Assembly: GCA_963978545.1 (NCBI GenBank)
Contig: OZ021732.1
Location: 31,030,123 to 31,094,122, forward strand
DNA: 64,000 bases
DNA from: Linyphia triangularis
Lineage: Eukaryota > Arthropoda > Arachnida > Araneae > Linyphiidae
Direction: 5' to 3'
Shown here: positions 47,339 through 56,364 of the stretch, in pieces
Layout of the letters: each line of letters opens with the position of its first letter
How positions within the stretch are numbered: position 1 is the stretch's first letter
Translations under genes and position numbers: made by a program
Notes under the pieces: generated by a model
Told to the model about the DNA's origin: nothing
The model's database searches: none
Seen by the model: the letters and a program-made list of their open reading frames with translations, nothing else

Positions 47339-50019
47339 TGAAAATTTAATAAATTGAGAGAAATCTAAAAGGTAAAATAAAAAGTAGCTAAAACAAATTA
47401 CCCTGCCATCAATTACAGCAGACAAACTTAAATAGTCAAAAATTTCTGTGCAATATCTCCAGACAGTAACAGAACCATATTTTCTTAGACATTCATCGTA
47501 GAATCCATACACCTGGGTGATCTGTCGACTTTCATGATTACCACGTATAAGTGTTATGCGATCAGGGTACCTAACCTGTTAAAAAATTATTTCAATTGAA
47601 AATCTAATAAAAACAAGACATTTATAAGGTTAAAGTTTTATATATACAAGGAAGACCTTAGCCCATGAAATTATTTCATCAACTTCAAAGAATAATAAAA
47701 CAATAAACTTTAGTAAAAAAAAGACAAAATGTTAATATTTAATTATTACATTTAATATATAATTAATACAGAACGAGCAACACTTGGTGTAACTTTAAAT
47801 TCATCTACATAATTGAACTTACTTTTAAAGCTAGAAGCAAGAGAAATGTTTCTACACTGTAAAAACCTCGATCTACAAAATCCCCCATAAAGAGATAATT
47901 CGTGTCTGGAACATCACCTCCAACCTTGAAAAGTTCTTTCAGATCATAGAATTGACCGTGGATATCTCCACAAACCTGAAAAAAATCAAAATTTAAAGAC
48001 TTCCAACTATTTATAAGTTCTTTATGTAAATTCAGAGGAAATGTTATACTTTAAGAGATTTTTTAGCATTAATTCCATGTCATAAACCAATAATTGAATG
48101 TGCTTATAGCTCTTTGACTGCTTTTAAATCATAGTTTATGGCATTTGATTAGAAAAGATTACCAGAAAATTTTAAAAAATGTGTTTATGGGATATAATTT
48201 TTTATCTAATATTAAAATAAGAGGATTCTGAAAGCAAAAATTCTAACTTGTTACTTTTGATTAAAAAAAATTCTGTAAAATTAGGAATTTTGCTTTAAAA
48301 CAGCTTTTTGACACAAATTATAGGATGTGTTCTAATTTTTAAGTTTTTGTACTAGATTCCACACTGATCTTTTCTTTGTTACAACATGTCTAACTGGTCT
48401 AAAGTCATGGAATAGTAACAATTTCAGTATACCTTGCTTGTAACATTTACTCAAGAAGGAAGATCAATTGAGTCACTCTCGTCTAGATAATCAAAAACCT
48501 TTAACTATGGACAATAAATGTTTTCTTTCCCATTAACTTATTGTGATAAAAATTCTAACACTTGGGCTTAACTCAGATTTTAATTTTAGCCGACATATTT
48601 CTTTACAACTGCATTGCTCAATTACGATGCAATGTTGAACAGGCGAAAATATTTGAAAGAGAACAAGATCTTTTACAAAAAATATTTCAAACAACTACCG
48701 TACTCCATAATTTTGAACTTCAATTAGAACAAAAGAAAAACCAGAGTTCGGATAGTTTTTACCCAATGTACTAGTGCAACATTTGCGAATTTAAAAAAAT
48801 GTAGATGCCTTAACTATCTTTAAAATTACAAATGATGCACTTCTACAATAGAAAAAAATATCCGAACACTGGCTATATCTCTTGTTCTAATTGGAGTTCA
48901 AGATTATGGAGTATATGGTAGATATTTTAAATATTTTTTGTCAAAAGATCTTGTTCTCTTCCAAAGAGTTCTGCCTGTTTAATATTGTATCGTAATTGAG
49001 TAATGCAGTTCTAAAGAAGTATGTTAGCTAAAATTAATATCTGAGGTGTTTGAATTTTCAGCACAACAAACTCATGGGAACGACAACATTAATTACTCTT
49101 TTTGGAAGGTTTTCGATTATTTAGACGAGAGAGAGAACCAAATAATCTCTCTGCTTGAGTAAATTATTTCAGTACTATATACAGAAGTGAGTATAAAAAG
49201 AAAGCTGACAGTACATTTCCCATAAACTCTGTTATTTAAATACTGTCGGGTGCTTACATTTAAGCCCGAAGGTAATAATCTTTATAGAAATTGATGTACT
49301 TCCCTATACATTAATTCAACCTCAAATTAGTCTTCGACAATGGTAGAAATACAATAATTTCTCTCGATTCTCTCAAGTATAGTTGATTGGGGACTGGTAG
49401 TTAACAACCTTTTACAAAATATTTTTAAATGTGCAGCAAAACCATCTACAATACTTGTTTATGAAATCCAGAAGTAGTTTAGTCAAGTTTTCCAAAACTT
49501 CGATTTTACGTTCACAACGATTTGAAAGCGATCTTCTTCCAAACAATTATACGTCGCAAATATTTAAAACAGAAATGTCTAACAATGAATAAAACTCATT
49601 TTGTCATTTCTTTGGACATAAGGGTGCAAACTTACTCCGAACTCTTAAGACACTTTTTTTTACTAATAACTGTGCAAAGGGGGATAATAATATTTGTCAG
49701 TGGAATAATGATTTTTTTCATTTGTGAATTTCTAGAAAGATAGAGCAAATATTCCATGCTAGATAGAGGATTTTTTTAAAATTTCATGCTTCACTGTTTT
49801 TATCATCATACAAGAAATCAGAAAATCATTTGACTTAATTATGTGACAAACAAAAGAAGTATAACTTACTGTAACAGGTGAATCCACTCTTTGTACATTA
49901 CTTTCTTCAACTAGAATTTCACGGGCTTTGGCACATAAAGCTTTTACCTCACTTTCTTTAATGATTTCACAACGCCTTAATTGCTCAATCTGTCGGTCTA
50001 AATCGCTACACTCTTCCAT
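36211..50019 (-). CDS. Pp4c: Serine/threonine protein phosphatase 4 catalytic subunit
   Basis: Minus-strand join 50019-49870, 47975-47823, 47575-47402, 42651-42525, 37679-37490, 36991-36913 and 36261-36211. This totals 924 nt, 307 residues plus TAA, exactly the family length. It is a PPP-family metallophosphatase with GDIHGQ (D54, H56), GDFVDRG (D82), RGNHES (N114, H115), H164 in CVHGG and H238 in RAHQ, all metal or phosphate ligands present. The C terminus is PDYFL, whose last Leu is carboxymethylated in PP2A-like enzymes. [13 protein letters not shown] near the N terminus and [19 protein letters not shown] separate it from PP2A and PP6. In the family it acts with regulatory subunits R2 and R3 in DNA-damage response, centrosome and splicing-factor control. 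The start at [10 protein letters not shown] matches family starts. Introns 1, 3 and 4 are full of transposons. Confidence 0.97.
36913..36991 (-). CDS. Pp4c: PP4c coding exon 6
   Basis: It completes an Arg codon, then [19 protein letters not shown] and IFEAAPQ. The acceptor is AAAG directly after a run of 22 T (36996-37017 as A on the plus strand), so the pyrimidine tract is a homopolymer. The donor is gtttgc. Confidence 0.95.
37490..37679 (-). CDS. Pp4c: PP4c coding exon 5
   Basis: Residues 202-264 and two bases of the next codon. It contains [26 protein letters not shown] and WSAPNYCY. The acceptor is ttcacttacag and the donor is gtaaat. Residues after LAH/RAHQ form the substrate groove of PPP enzymes. 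Confidence 0.97.
37858..38190. repeat. Degenerate relative of the 46705 MITE
   Basis: It begins near caagggtcccactc and ends near gtgagaatcctgg, with inner ttcaaggactt strings like those at 46705-46941. Old and degenerate; the boundaries are approximate. It lies in PP4c intron 4. Confidence 0.3.
38191..39619. other. PP4c intron 4, nothing bounded
   Basis: AT-rich intronic sequence without a recognised repeat or exon. Confidence 0.4.
39620..39890. repeat. Near-perfect palindrome (about 135-bp arms) in PP4c intron 4
   Basis: The sequence folds about 39758: gcagataaa and tttatctgc meet with a single central base. The arms continue with only small differences out to gtaaaaagtctaatttgaat (39620) and its inverse ending gactttttac (39890). 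No target duplication was recognised. It is a foldback element or MITE with no spacer, and in pre-mRNA it would form a long hairpin. Confidence 0.9.
39891..40602. other. PP4c intron 4, nothing bounded
   Basis: AT-rich sequence between the palindrome and the TTAA element, with no feature recognised. Confidence 0.4.
40607..41518. mobile_element. TTAA-flanked non-autonomous element (piggyBac-like)
   Basis: It is flanked by TTAA at 40603-40606 and 41519-41522. The left end cctttagaagtctgatttt and right end, inverted, cctttaaatgtcctaagttt are imperfect inverted repeats. TTAA targets with CCYTT-type ends fit piggyBac. Copies of gtatcaaaattgatac or its inverse occur three times inside (about 40743, 40968 and 41147). 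There is no coding sequence. Confidence 0.6.
40881..41234. repeat. 179-bp tandem duplication, two copies
   Basis: Unit 1 is 40881-41059 and unit 2 starts at 41060. By eye they differ at one base (cagactgg versus cagcctgg). The high identity implies a recent duplication inside the TTAA element. Confidence 0.9.
41523..42524. other. PP4c intron 4, proximal part
   Basis: It contains a 27-bp hairpin at 42144-42170 and a short direct repeat gattagtgtatggaaaataa with its near copy (41754-41805). There are no exons, and no transposon boundary was identified. Confidence 0.4.
42144..42170. other. Perfect 11-bp hairpin
   Basis: atgcaaagagc and gctctttgcat are perfect inverses around atcaa. It is intronic in PP4c. 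No flanking gene explains it. Confidence 0.6.
42525..42651 (-). CDS. Pp4c: PP4c coding exon 4
   Basis: Residues 160-201, [19 protein letters not shown] through LLWSDPE, plus one base of the next codon. His164 is the metal ligand in CVHGG. The acceptor is atccttcag and the donor is gtaaag. A transposon starts only 39 bp upstream of this acceptor (42691). Confidence 0.97.
42878..43081. mobile_element. Nested MITE with aaaaaaag target duplication
   Basis: The ends ggttcaaatgcgttatac and, inverted, ggttaaaatgcgttatac are flanked by aaaaaaag at 42870-42877 and 43082-43089. Copy 1 of the host element (about 32780) has the uninterrupted site, so the insertion is confirmed by an empty allele within the window. 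It carries a run of 14 G at 43047-43060. Confidence 0.88.
43425..43584. mobile_element. Nested MITE with atgaaaaaatcg duplication
   Basis: The 12-mer atgaaaaaatcg flanks it (43413-43424 and 43585-43596). Inverted ends share attccgaatcc with gtac/gat following. It is related in inverse orientation to the unit at 33296-33469 in copy 1, and copy 1 is uninterrupted at this position. Confidence 0.7.
44070..44169. mobile_element. 100-bp nested hAT-type MITE
   Basis: The ends cataggcgt and, inverted, cataggtgt are flanked by the 8-bp duplication ggacaata (44062-44069 and 44170-44177). A run of 12 C is inside (44131-44142). Very short, probably an internal-deletion product of a larger hAT. Confidence 0.85.
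44395..46428. mobile_element. hAT element with cagcgttc ends, hosting a second element
   Basis: The left end cagcgttcgccacta and right end, inverted, cagcgttcaccacta differ at one of 15 bases. The flanks are ttctaagt (44387-44394) and ttctacgt (46429-46436), a 7/8 match to a hAT target duplication. Excluding the nested insertion it is only about 670 bp and has no transposase. It lies in PP4c intron 3. Confidence 0.75.
44509..45868. mobile_element. Element nested in the 44395 hAT, cagagttcatcctag ends
   Basis: 15-bp perfect inverted ends, cagagttcatcctag, are flanked by cataatt (44502-44508 and 45869-45875). The left subterminal region has three ~31-bp tandem repeats built on tgcccttttt...ataaaaatagcg (about 44552-44640), and related strings occur near the right end. 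No transposase was recognised. Confidence 0.75.
46429..46704. other. Intronic spacer
   Basis: PP4c intron 3 sequence between elements; nothing recognised. Confidence 0.4.
46705..46941. mobile_element. MITE with cagggttccca ends
   Basis: The left end cagggttccca and right end tgggaaccctg are perfect 11-bp inverses. ttgtg abuts both sides. The interior is built from repeated attcaaggactttcaagga-like strings in direct order. The frame that crosses it (46617-46847) is just this repeat translated. Confidence 0.75.
46942..47401. other. PP4c intron 3, 5' part
   Basis: It contains a 30-nt A run (47307-47336). No other structure was seen. Confidence 0.5.
47402..47575 (-). CDS. Pp4c: PP4c coding exon 3
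   Basis: 58 codons, residues 102-159, [19 protein letters not shown] through SAVIDGR. It contains the third metal motif, GNHE. The donor is gtaatt. A 30-nt A run (T on the coding strand) lies in the following intron at 47307-47336. Confidence 0.97.
47823..47975 (-). CDS. Pp4c: PP4c coding exon 2
   Basis: The acceptor is ttttttcag at 47976 and the donor is gtaagt at 47822. It has 51 codons, residues 51-101, starting [16 protein letters not shown] and containing [15 protein letters not shown]. It holds the first two metal-binding motifs. Phase 0 on both sides. Confidence 0.97.
48445..49164. repeat. Large foldback (inverted repeat) in PP4c intron 1
   Basis: The left arm (about 48445-48790) and right arm (about 48825-49164) are imperfect inverses along their length. 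Paired landmarks are atttactcaag / cttgagtaaat at the ends, ctctcgtcta / tagacgagag, actcagattttaattttagc / gctaaaattaatatctgagg, gagaacaagatcttttac / the inverse near 48950, and gttcggata / tatccgaac near the centre. The spacer is only a few tens of bases. Either a MITE with very long ends or an old duplication could make this. A related fragment (ggctatatctt, ggttctaatt) is near 53930. Confidence 0.8.
49165..49869. other. Remainder of PP4c intron 1
   Basis: Intronic; the open stretch at 49522-49743 resembles no known protein. No repeat boundary was found. Confidence 0.4.
49870..50019 (-). CDS. Pp4c: PP4c coding exon 1
   Basis: ATG at 50019-50017, with 50 codons ending RVDSPVT before the donor gtaagt (49869-). 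Just upstream on the minus strand, tttgtattttcag ends at 50028, a good acceptor 8 nt before the ATG. A non-coding first exon therefore probably lies further upstream. Confidence 0.96.
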
Positions 50020-52122
50020 AATAAATTCTGAAAATACAAATGAATTTTATAGCTGCACAATATTTCTCATTTAAAGTTTTCAATACTTAAGTTCCTCCAA
50101 ATGCAGATACATTTCCGATTCCCTAGGTGTTATGAGGCTTCTTTTTTTTTACTAGAAAATAAAATTGATAGATCTAGATTTATAAAACCTTTTCAATAAA
50201 AGTCAGTTAAACCCATTATGCATAATTCCCATTAATTCTGAGCTACATTTATCTTAATTTTTTGATACTTAAGTATTATCCCATAGAAAAGAAAAAAAAT
50301 GCAGCAAACGAATTCTCTTAGTTGCTTGAAATGGTCTGACTGGACAACTGTTTGGTCCGTCATAGAGCCAAGACATTTCACGAAAAACTGCAACATTGGT
50401 TTGAATCGAACTTTACCTCTGAGGAGAGATATCAGTCAATTTGAACTCTTTCTTGCCAAAAGTTGATGGGATAATTAATATGTACGCACAGATTTTTTTT
50501 TAATGGACAGAGGGCAAAGTGGCTAGAAAAATTATGAAGTCTTAATGTAATATCAACATGCTGAAAACACCTTGATAATGTTAACAGATCGTTGCCCAAA
50601 GTTATAATTTTTTAAGTTTTTAATCAACAAGATGTTTGGTAAATCCTAGGTAGGATGTCCCATAAAAATCAACTTTTAAAAATGTGAACTCTCACTTTAC
50701 AAAAAGTTTTTTCTGTGTATATAAAACACCTTAAATTTTTTCAGAATTTAAAAAAAATATTTAGAGGTCCCTCAAGGTCAATGAATTTACATAAAAATGG
50801 CCAAAATAAAGCAAAATAGGATTTTTTTTTTATCAGCTACATTAAGTACTATTACTGTTACAATGAACTTTTTTTTCAATTAAGAAAGCTTCTTTTAAAT
50901 AGTTTCTCACATATTTTGAATCAATAATGTTTTTGCTCTGGGTAGGGAGCGATATAAAATATTTCTAAAATCAAGAAAAATACAATTTAGAGGACATTTC
51001 TACATTTTGCAAGCACACAAAGTAATTAATACACTTAAGTTACAGTAATATTACTTAAAACTACAGTAATTATTACTTAAGACTACATTAAATACTTGTC
51101 GATTAAGTAAACAATTATTTATTTTACAATTTGTAAATAAAACCAAATAGGAACATTATTTTTCAAATGATCAGATATTTACAAATTTTTTAGCAACTAC
51201 ATTTACAAATTTTTTAGCAACTACATTTTAAGAAGATATTACTGATTGCACTTCGTAAGTATGACTTGTAACAAAAACTGTTTTTGTTCTTTGTTGCACA
51301 ATTAAAGTCCTTCAAGTTAGATAATTAGAGGTGGCAAATTCTGTCTTAAATTTTTTAAGTAAATACATATGTATTTTCTAAAAGGTAACTTTATTATGTA
51401 CTCTATATTGTAATACAAATAATTTTTTACTGGCCTTTTTCTGTAGATGCCAGGAAAATTATTCATATTAAACATAACTCTAATGACAAAGAAGTTTGCA
51501 ATTCCACATAAAAGAAAATGATGTCAATAGAGAATAAATATTCATACGGCTTACTAAAGAAATAAAATTTCTTGGAATAAGCACACAAAAAAGAACGCTA
51601 CTATCATCAGTAGTTAAAATATTGAGTGTAAAACAATCTGCCAGGACAATGATAATTTTTTAGGTGAACAACATTTTGTAATTTTCTAATTATGAAAAAA
51701 TAATAAAATTATTTTCCATTGTATAAAACACTTTATTATAAAGAGGTATTATATTAATTGTTGTTGTAAAATTAGTTTTATTATTAATTTATTTAACTTT
51801 TAAAACAACATAGATGGCTCTAGTGACAAGACAGGAAAATGACTTGAACATTTCATATATTTTTTCATACATTTATATAAAAAAAATATGTTTATTATAT
51901 TTCAATGTTAGCCTGGAATATGGAAAAGCTATTAATTACTGTTTTTAAAGTAGTATAATGTTGTGACATGTATTTTTCCTGTTTTGGGAGAATGACCCAC
52001 AATATCAAATGGGTTGATTGTAATATTATTATAAAGCAATATGAATAGAGAAAATATTTCAAGCCAAGCCTAAGGAATATAGAGCTAGGAGCAATTGCTT
52101 AGAAAAAGATGTAGAATAACCT
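50020..52122. other. Upstream of PP4c coding exon 1
   Basis: Probably a 5'UTR intron of PP4c, because a good acceptor sits 8 nt before the ATG. No coding exon was recognised on either strand. A small direct repeat (tacaaattttttagcaactacatt, two copies near 51180-51228) is present. Confidence 0.35.
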
Positions 52123-52126
52123 TTAA

Positions 52127-52850
52127 GGGGAGTTTGTACACAAAAATTTAAATCAATTTTGAGTTTATTGTTGTTTATTAAAATTTGAATTTTTACCTTT
52201 AAAATGATACCTCATTTGTAATAATACCTCATTTAGAAGTATTTTTAAAAAATTTGGAACTAAAAGTGTAAATAATGTTTTCTTTAAAATGCATTTTTCT
52301 CAAAACTACATTTTTCATTATTCATGTACCTTTTTCTCAGAAACTGCATAAGATATATACCTAAAATTTTTATCAAGTATTCCTTTTATGATCTGTATAT
52401 ACTAAAGTGAGATTTTGTTATTATTTTTAAAATATTTTTTGTTCTGGGTCATTTCGTCAAAAAAGCCTTGTGATTTTTAATAAATTTGATCGACTTACAC
52501 GATAATTAATTTTTTTTTTTAAGTAAATCCATTACAATTAAAACCCAACTTCAGTAGAATAACAAGTGTCTGCTAAATGGGATGAAAAAAGAATTAGGCT
52601 TCTATATCAAGTATTTTCTGAGAAAAAATTACATGAGTAATGAAAAATGTTGTCTTAAGATAAACACATTCTAAAGAAAAGCTTACTTACACTAATAGTT
52701 CATAAATTTATCTTCAAAATGTTATTAAAAATACTACTAAATGAGGTATTATTGCAAATGAGATATCATTTTAAAGGCAAGAATTTAAATTTGAATAAAC
52801 TATAATAAACTCAAAATAACTTTTTAAAAATTTTAGGGTACCAACTCCCC
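52127..52850. mobile_element. TTAA-flanked foldback element
   Basis: TTAA flanks it at 52123-52126 and 52851-52854. It starts ggggagttt and ends with the inverse, aactcccc. The arms (about 52127-52450 and 52530-52850) are imperfect inverses over about 320 bp, with paired landmarks tttaaaatgatacctcattt, aataatacctcatttag and ttttctcagaaa. It is a piggyBac-type MITE with very long ends, or a similar TTAA-targeting element. Confidence 0.75.
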
Positions 52851-52854
52851 TTAA

Positions 52855-54233
52855 GGTAATGAACTAGAAAACAATGACCAACAAAAGATTAATTTGAGAG
52901 AAAATTCATTAGAAGACCAAGGCTTACCCGGATTTGTTATACCAATATTCACTTTTCTTATATTAGCAAGGCTGTCAAATTGAAAACAAGGTACTGTTGA
53001 CTGTAAAGACAATCATACTCCCTAAACAATTTTATAGCAATCACAATTAGTTTTTACCTTCAACTGTTTCATTTAAGCAAAATATATATACATATATTTA
53101 TATACATTTGCTGAAAATCGTCAGGTCCATACAGAGCATTCATACCGAAAACTATTATAATAGGCTTTGATCAACTTTAATAGATAATTACTATTAAAGT
53201 GACAAAAATTTCACTGAAGCATATTTATTGATATTTTAAATAATTAGGATTCTTAGTCACCAGAACATCCTATAGATATCCTATAACATCAATCTAATTC
53301 TTATTTTGGGCGCAGAGATTCAGAACATAAATATAGACATTCAAATGAAAACCCAGAACAAAACAATACAAAATTTTAAATATCCAGAAATCGAAGAGAT
53401 TAAAAGTGAAAATTCAACACATATTAATTATAATTAGATAAACTTATCTGGATCATCTCATGCCTGATTACTCCTAGTTTTGAGATTTGATAAAATACGT
53501 AACTGGTTATTCCAAGTTGTACACAACAGATTTATTTTGCTTACCACTCTAATAAGTTGACAATACTTGCTGCAAAATTGGAACGAATTAGAACAAAATA
53601 TTGAAAAGTGAAAATTTTCCGTGATTTTAAAGGTAAACAACACTTTTTTATCATATATTTGACAATTGTTTAATTTCTTAATTCAGGTTACGCTACCATA
53701 TCATTGGCGAAAAAAAAAAACTATTGTAAGTTTGTTGCCATATCGAAAAAAAAAATCCTTAATTTATCGTTTGAAACTATTGCTTCCAGATACATTGCTT
53801 TTATAAATAATGCAATATAAATTGTGACGTAACAATTCTTTTTTTTTCTTCTTTTTTTTTACAAAAGTCTAAGCGTGTGTTTTCATAGGAATGCAAATGG
53901 TACAGTACCCAAAAAAAAAATCTGAACGATGGCTATATCTTCGGTTCTAATTATCGTAGAATCTTACGGTTTGCACCAAAGTGTTTTGCTTACGATTTTC
54001 TATATATCTGATGCAATTTTTTTTTCTTAAAGGACCGTTTACTAAATAAAAGTAACGCTATCTTCAAAAATTTCAATACCAACCCGTATTTTTTATCATT
54101 TCATTCGATTTAGAATACATCATTTACTCTATATACCAAATTTCAATGCATTATGTTGAAAAACACGTCACTTATGAGCGAAAATGTTTTGACCATTTTT
54201 TGACCGATCTTCAGGGAGAGTTTCCATAAAACG
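52855..54233. other. Upstream region, mostly unassigned
   Basis: The minus-strand string ccgggtaagcc near 52925 is a plausible donor that could end a non-coding PP4c exon, but this is unproven. Around 53900-53960 is a fragment similar to the centre of the intron 1 foldback (ggctatatct, ggttctaatt). Nothing else is bounded. Confidence 0.3.
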
Positions 54234-54390
54234 AAAGGTATTTTTAAAGTTCTACTTCACAGCGGGAGAAATCGAACGGTCAGTGCGGCGTTTCACGACG
54301 TTAAAAAATATAAATATTAGTCTAAAATTGCATAGAAACTACTTGGATTTATAGTATCATGTTTAAGATTAATACAAAATTAGCAGGTAA
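54234..54390. repeat. 157-bp direct repeat, copy 1
   Basis: Identical by eye to 54812-54968. It contains a CpG-rich core (cagcgggagaaatcgaacgg through cacgacg) in otherwise AT-rich DNA. See copy 2. Confidence 0.92.
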
Positions 54391-54531
54391 ACGCAAAAGG
54401 AACATAATTTATTTACAACATTAAAGATGTGCATTCTTCACACGAAATAAATAAAAGATTCGATTAAATACTATGGATTTAATATTGAGAAAACACTTTA
54501 TTGCTGATATTTACATGAAGTTTCGTAACCC

Positions 54532-54565
54532 GTCTAAAAATTCATTTCGCTATGAATTTTTAGAC
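54532..54565. other. Perfect 14-bp hairpin between the duplicated blocks
   Basis: gtctaaaaattcat and atgaatttttagac are perfect inverses around ttcgct. Confidence 0.8.
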
Positions 54566-54811
54566 AACGACAGCGCAAAGTCACGTAGCACGAATCTTCC
54601 TACCAGCTGCAAACCCTGATTGGTGGAAATAAACATCGCGAAAAGGTTACAATCTGGCTGCAGTTTAACTCAGCCAAAATGTTTCTGGATGCCTCAACTT
54701 GGCTAAAAAAATATTTTTGTCGTTGCAACTATGGTTACTAGAGTTGTTCTGTTTTGTTTATGTATGTTATCAGAAGCAGGTAGCCGATAAAAAATTGAAT
54801 GTTCAATAACT
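54566..54811 (-). promoter_or_regulatory. Possible PP4c promoter region
   Basis: Less AT-rich, with several CpG sites. It contains gattggtgg at about 54619, which reads as a CCAAT box on the minus strand. It lies about 4.6 kb upstream of the PP4c ATG, consistent with a 5'UTR intron. No TATA box or transcript evidence; speculative. Confidence 0.2.
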
Positions 54812-54968
54812 AAAGGTATTTTTAAAGTTCTACTTCACAGCGGGAGAAATCGAACGGTCAGTGCGGCGTTTCACGACGTTAAAAAATATAAATATTAGTC
54901 TAAAATTGCATAGAAACTACTTGGATTTATAGTATCATGTTTAAGATTAATACAAAATTAGCAGGTAA
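54812..54968. repeat. 157-bp direct repeat, copy 2
   Basis: Same sequence and orientation as 54234-54390, offset 578 bp. Both copies begin aaaggtattttt and end gcaggtaa. They do not have TG/CA ends, so they are not obvious LTRs. A recent local duplication is most likely. Confidence 0.92.
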
Positions 54969-55307
54969 TGCAAAATTAGCAAAATTAGAAAAAAGATCAA
55001 ACTTGCATGAGATTGTATTCTTTAAACCTATTCATATTATGAACAACTTTTTCAGAAGAACAAATTTAAAGCATTTGTTACGGATTTACCACTTTTTCAA
55101 TGTGAAGTATAACTAATTTTGTTTAAGTGTTTAGTATTCTGCTATTATCCATACTAAAGGATATCACAGCTCAAAAAATACTTTTTAGATTACTTATATG
55201 CTTTGAAACTTGATACTTGCTAAATTTTAATTTGTTAAAGAGCCGGGATTTTAATTTTAAATATTTTAAAAATAGTAATTTTAAGTGTTCTTTTAATTCA
55301 TTCAACA

Positions 55308-56364
55308 TCTATATATATATAAGGCAAAGCCCTCACTCACTGATTCACTGACTGACTCACTCATCACTAATTCTCCCACTTCCCACATAGTCACAACTCT
55401 GAAAATTGGCACAAATATCAACAATGGTAAAAATAGAAAAAGTAAACTATTCCGATCTCGATTAACCCACTTTAAGGGGTCGAAAAGGGGTTAAACGTTC
55501 CAAACGGGGGACATTCGAAAATCCTACTTCCCACATAGTCACAACTCTGAAAATTGGCACAAATATAAACAATGGTAAACATAGAAAAAGTAAGCTATTC
55601 AGATCTCGATTAACCCACTTTAAGAGGTCAAAAAGGGGTTAAACGTTCCAAACGAGCGATATATTCGAATGTCCTACTTCTCATATTTTCACAATTCTGA
55701 AAACTGGTGTGAATATCAATAAAGACAAACGCTGAAAAAGTAAACTATTCCGATCTCCGGTGGATCAAGGGGTGGAAAAGGGGTTAAACGTTCCAAACGA
55801 GGAATATTCGAATGTACCACTTCCCATATGGTCACAACTCGGAAATTTGGTACAAATGTCAAAAAAGATTAAACATAGAAAAAGTAAGCTATTCTGTTCT
55901 CGATTAACCAACTTTAAGGGGTCGAAAAGGGGTTAAATGTTCCAAACGAGGGATATCCGAATGTTCCTCTTCCAATGTAGTCATTTTTCTGATATTTTTT
56001 TGCAAATGTTAAAAAAATAAGTCATTCCAATATCGATTAACGAATTTTTAAGGGATGAAAAGACGACGCAACATTGAAACTATACGAGGATAAACTTAAT
56101 GTCTAATTAACTTAATTCCAATACAGCTACTACTTTGAAATTTAGAACTAAGAGCAAACATAAACACAATAAACTATTCCAGTTTACTATTCACAATTAT
56201 AAATTTCGTTTAAAATGTCAACAAAGGAAAGTTCCTATTTTGATAAATCAATTTGTCGGGATCGAAAAGGGAGCAAACGTCTGAAGTGTAGAATACATGA
56301 ATGTCTTTTGATCGCTAAAATGCTAATGGTAAAAATTCGTAACGCAGCACGGGTATTCAGCTAG
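55308..56364 (+). mobile_element. Non-autonomous Helitron with internal tandem repeats
   Basis: The 5' end is TCTATATATATATAAGGC preceded by A. The 3' end is gggtattcagCTAG followed by T, fitting Helitron ends (TC...CTRR, inserted between A and T). A short hairpin-prone cgcagcacgggtattcagct stretch precedes the end. It carries about five tandem units of 143-150 bp (starts near 55378, 55526, 55676, 55819 and 55968) built on acttcccacatagtcacaac and ggggttaaacgttccaaacg. There is no Rep/helicase. Confidence 0.8.
55378..56110 (+). repeat. Tandem repeat, about five units of ~147 bp
   Basis: Successive units share acttcccacatagtcacaac, gaaaattggcacaaat, agaaaaagtaaactattc, gatctcgattaacccacttt and gttaaacgttccaaacg. 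They decay progressively to the right. All lie within the Helitron. Confidence 0.85.

Noticed and set aside
48562..48774. 70-codon open frame in the intron 1 foldback
   Set aside because: It lies in one arm of an inverted repeat, has no start context or homology, and is not conserved in the other arm.
55378..56110. CRISPR-like array
   Set aside because: The repeats are ~147 bp, contiguous and decaying, inside a eukaryotic Helitron, with no spacers.
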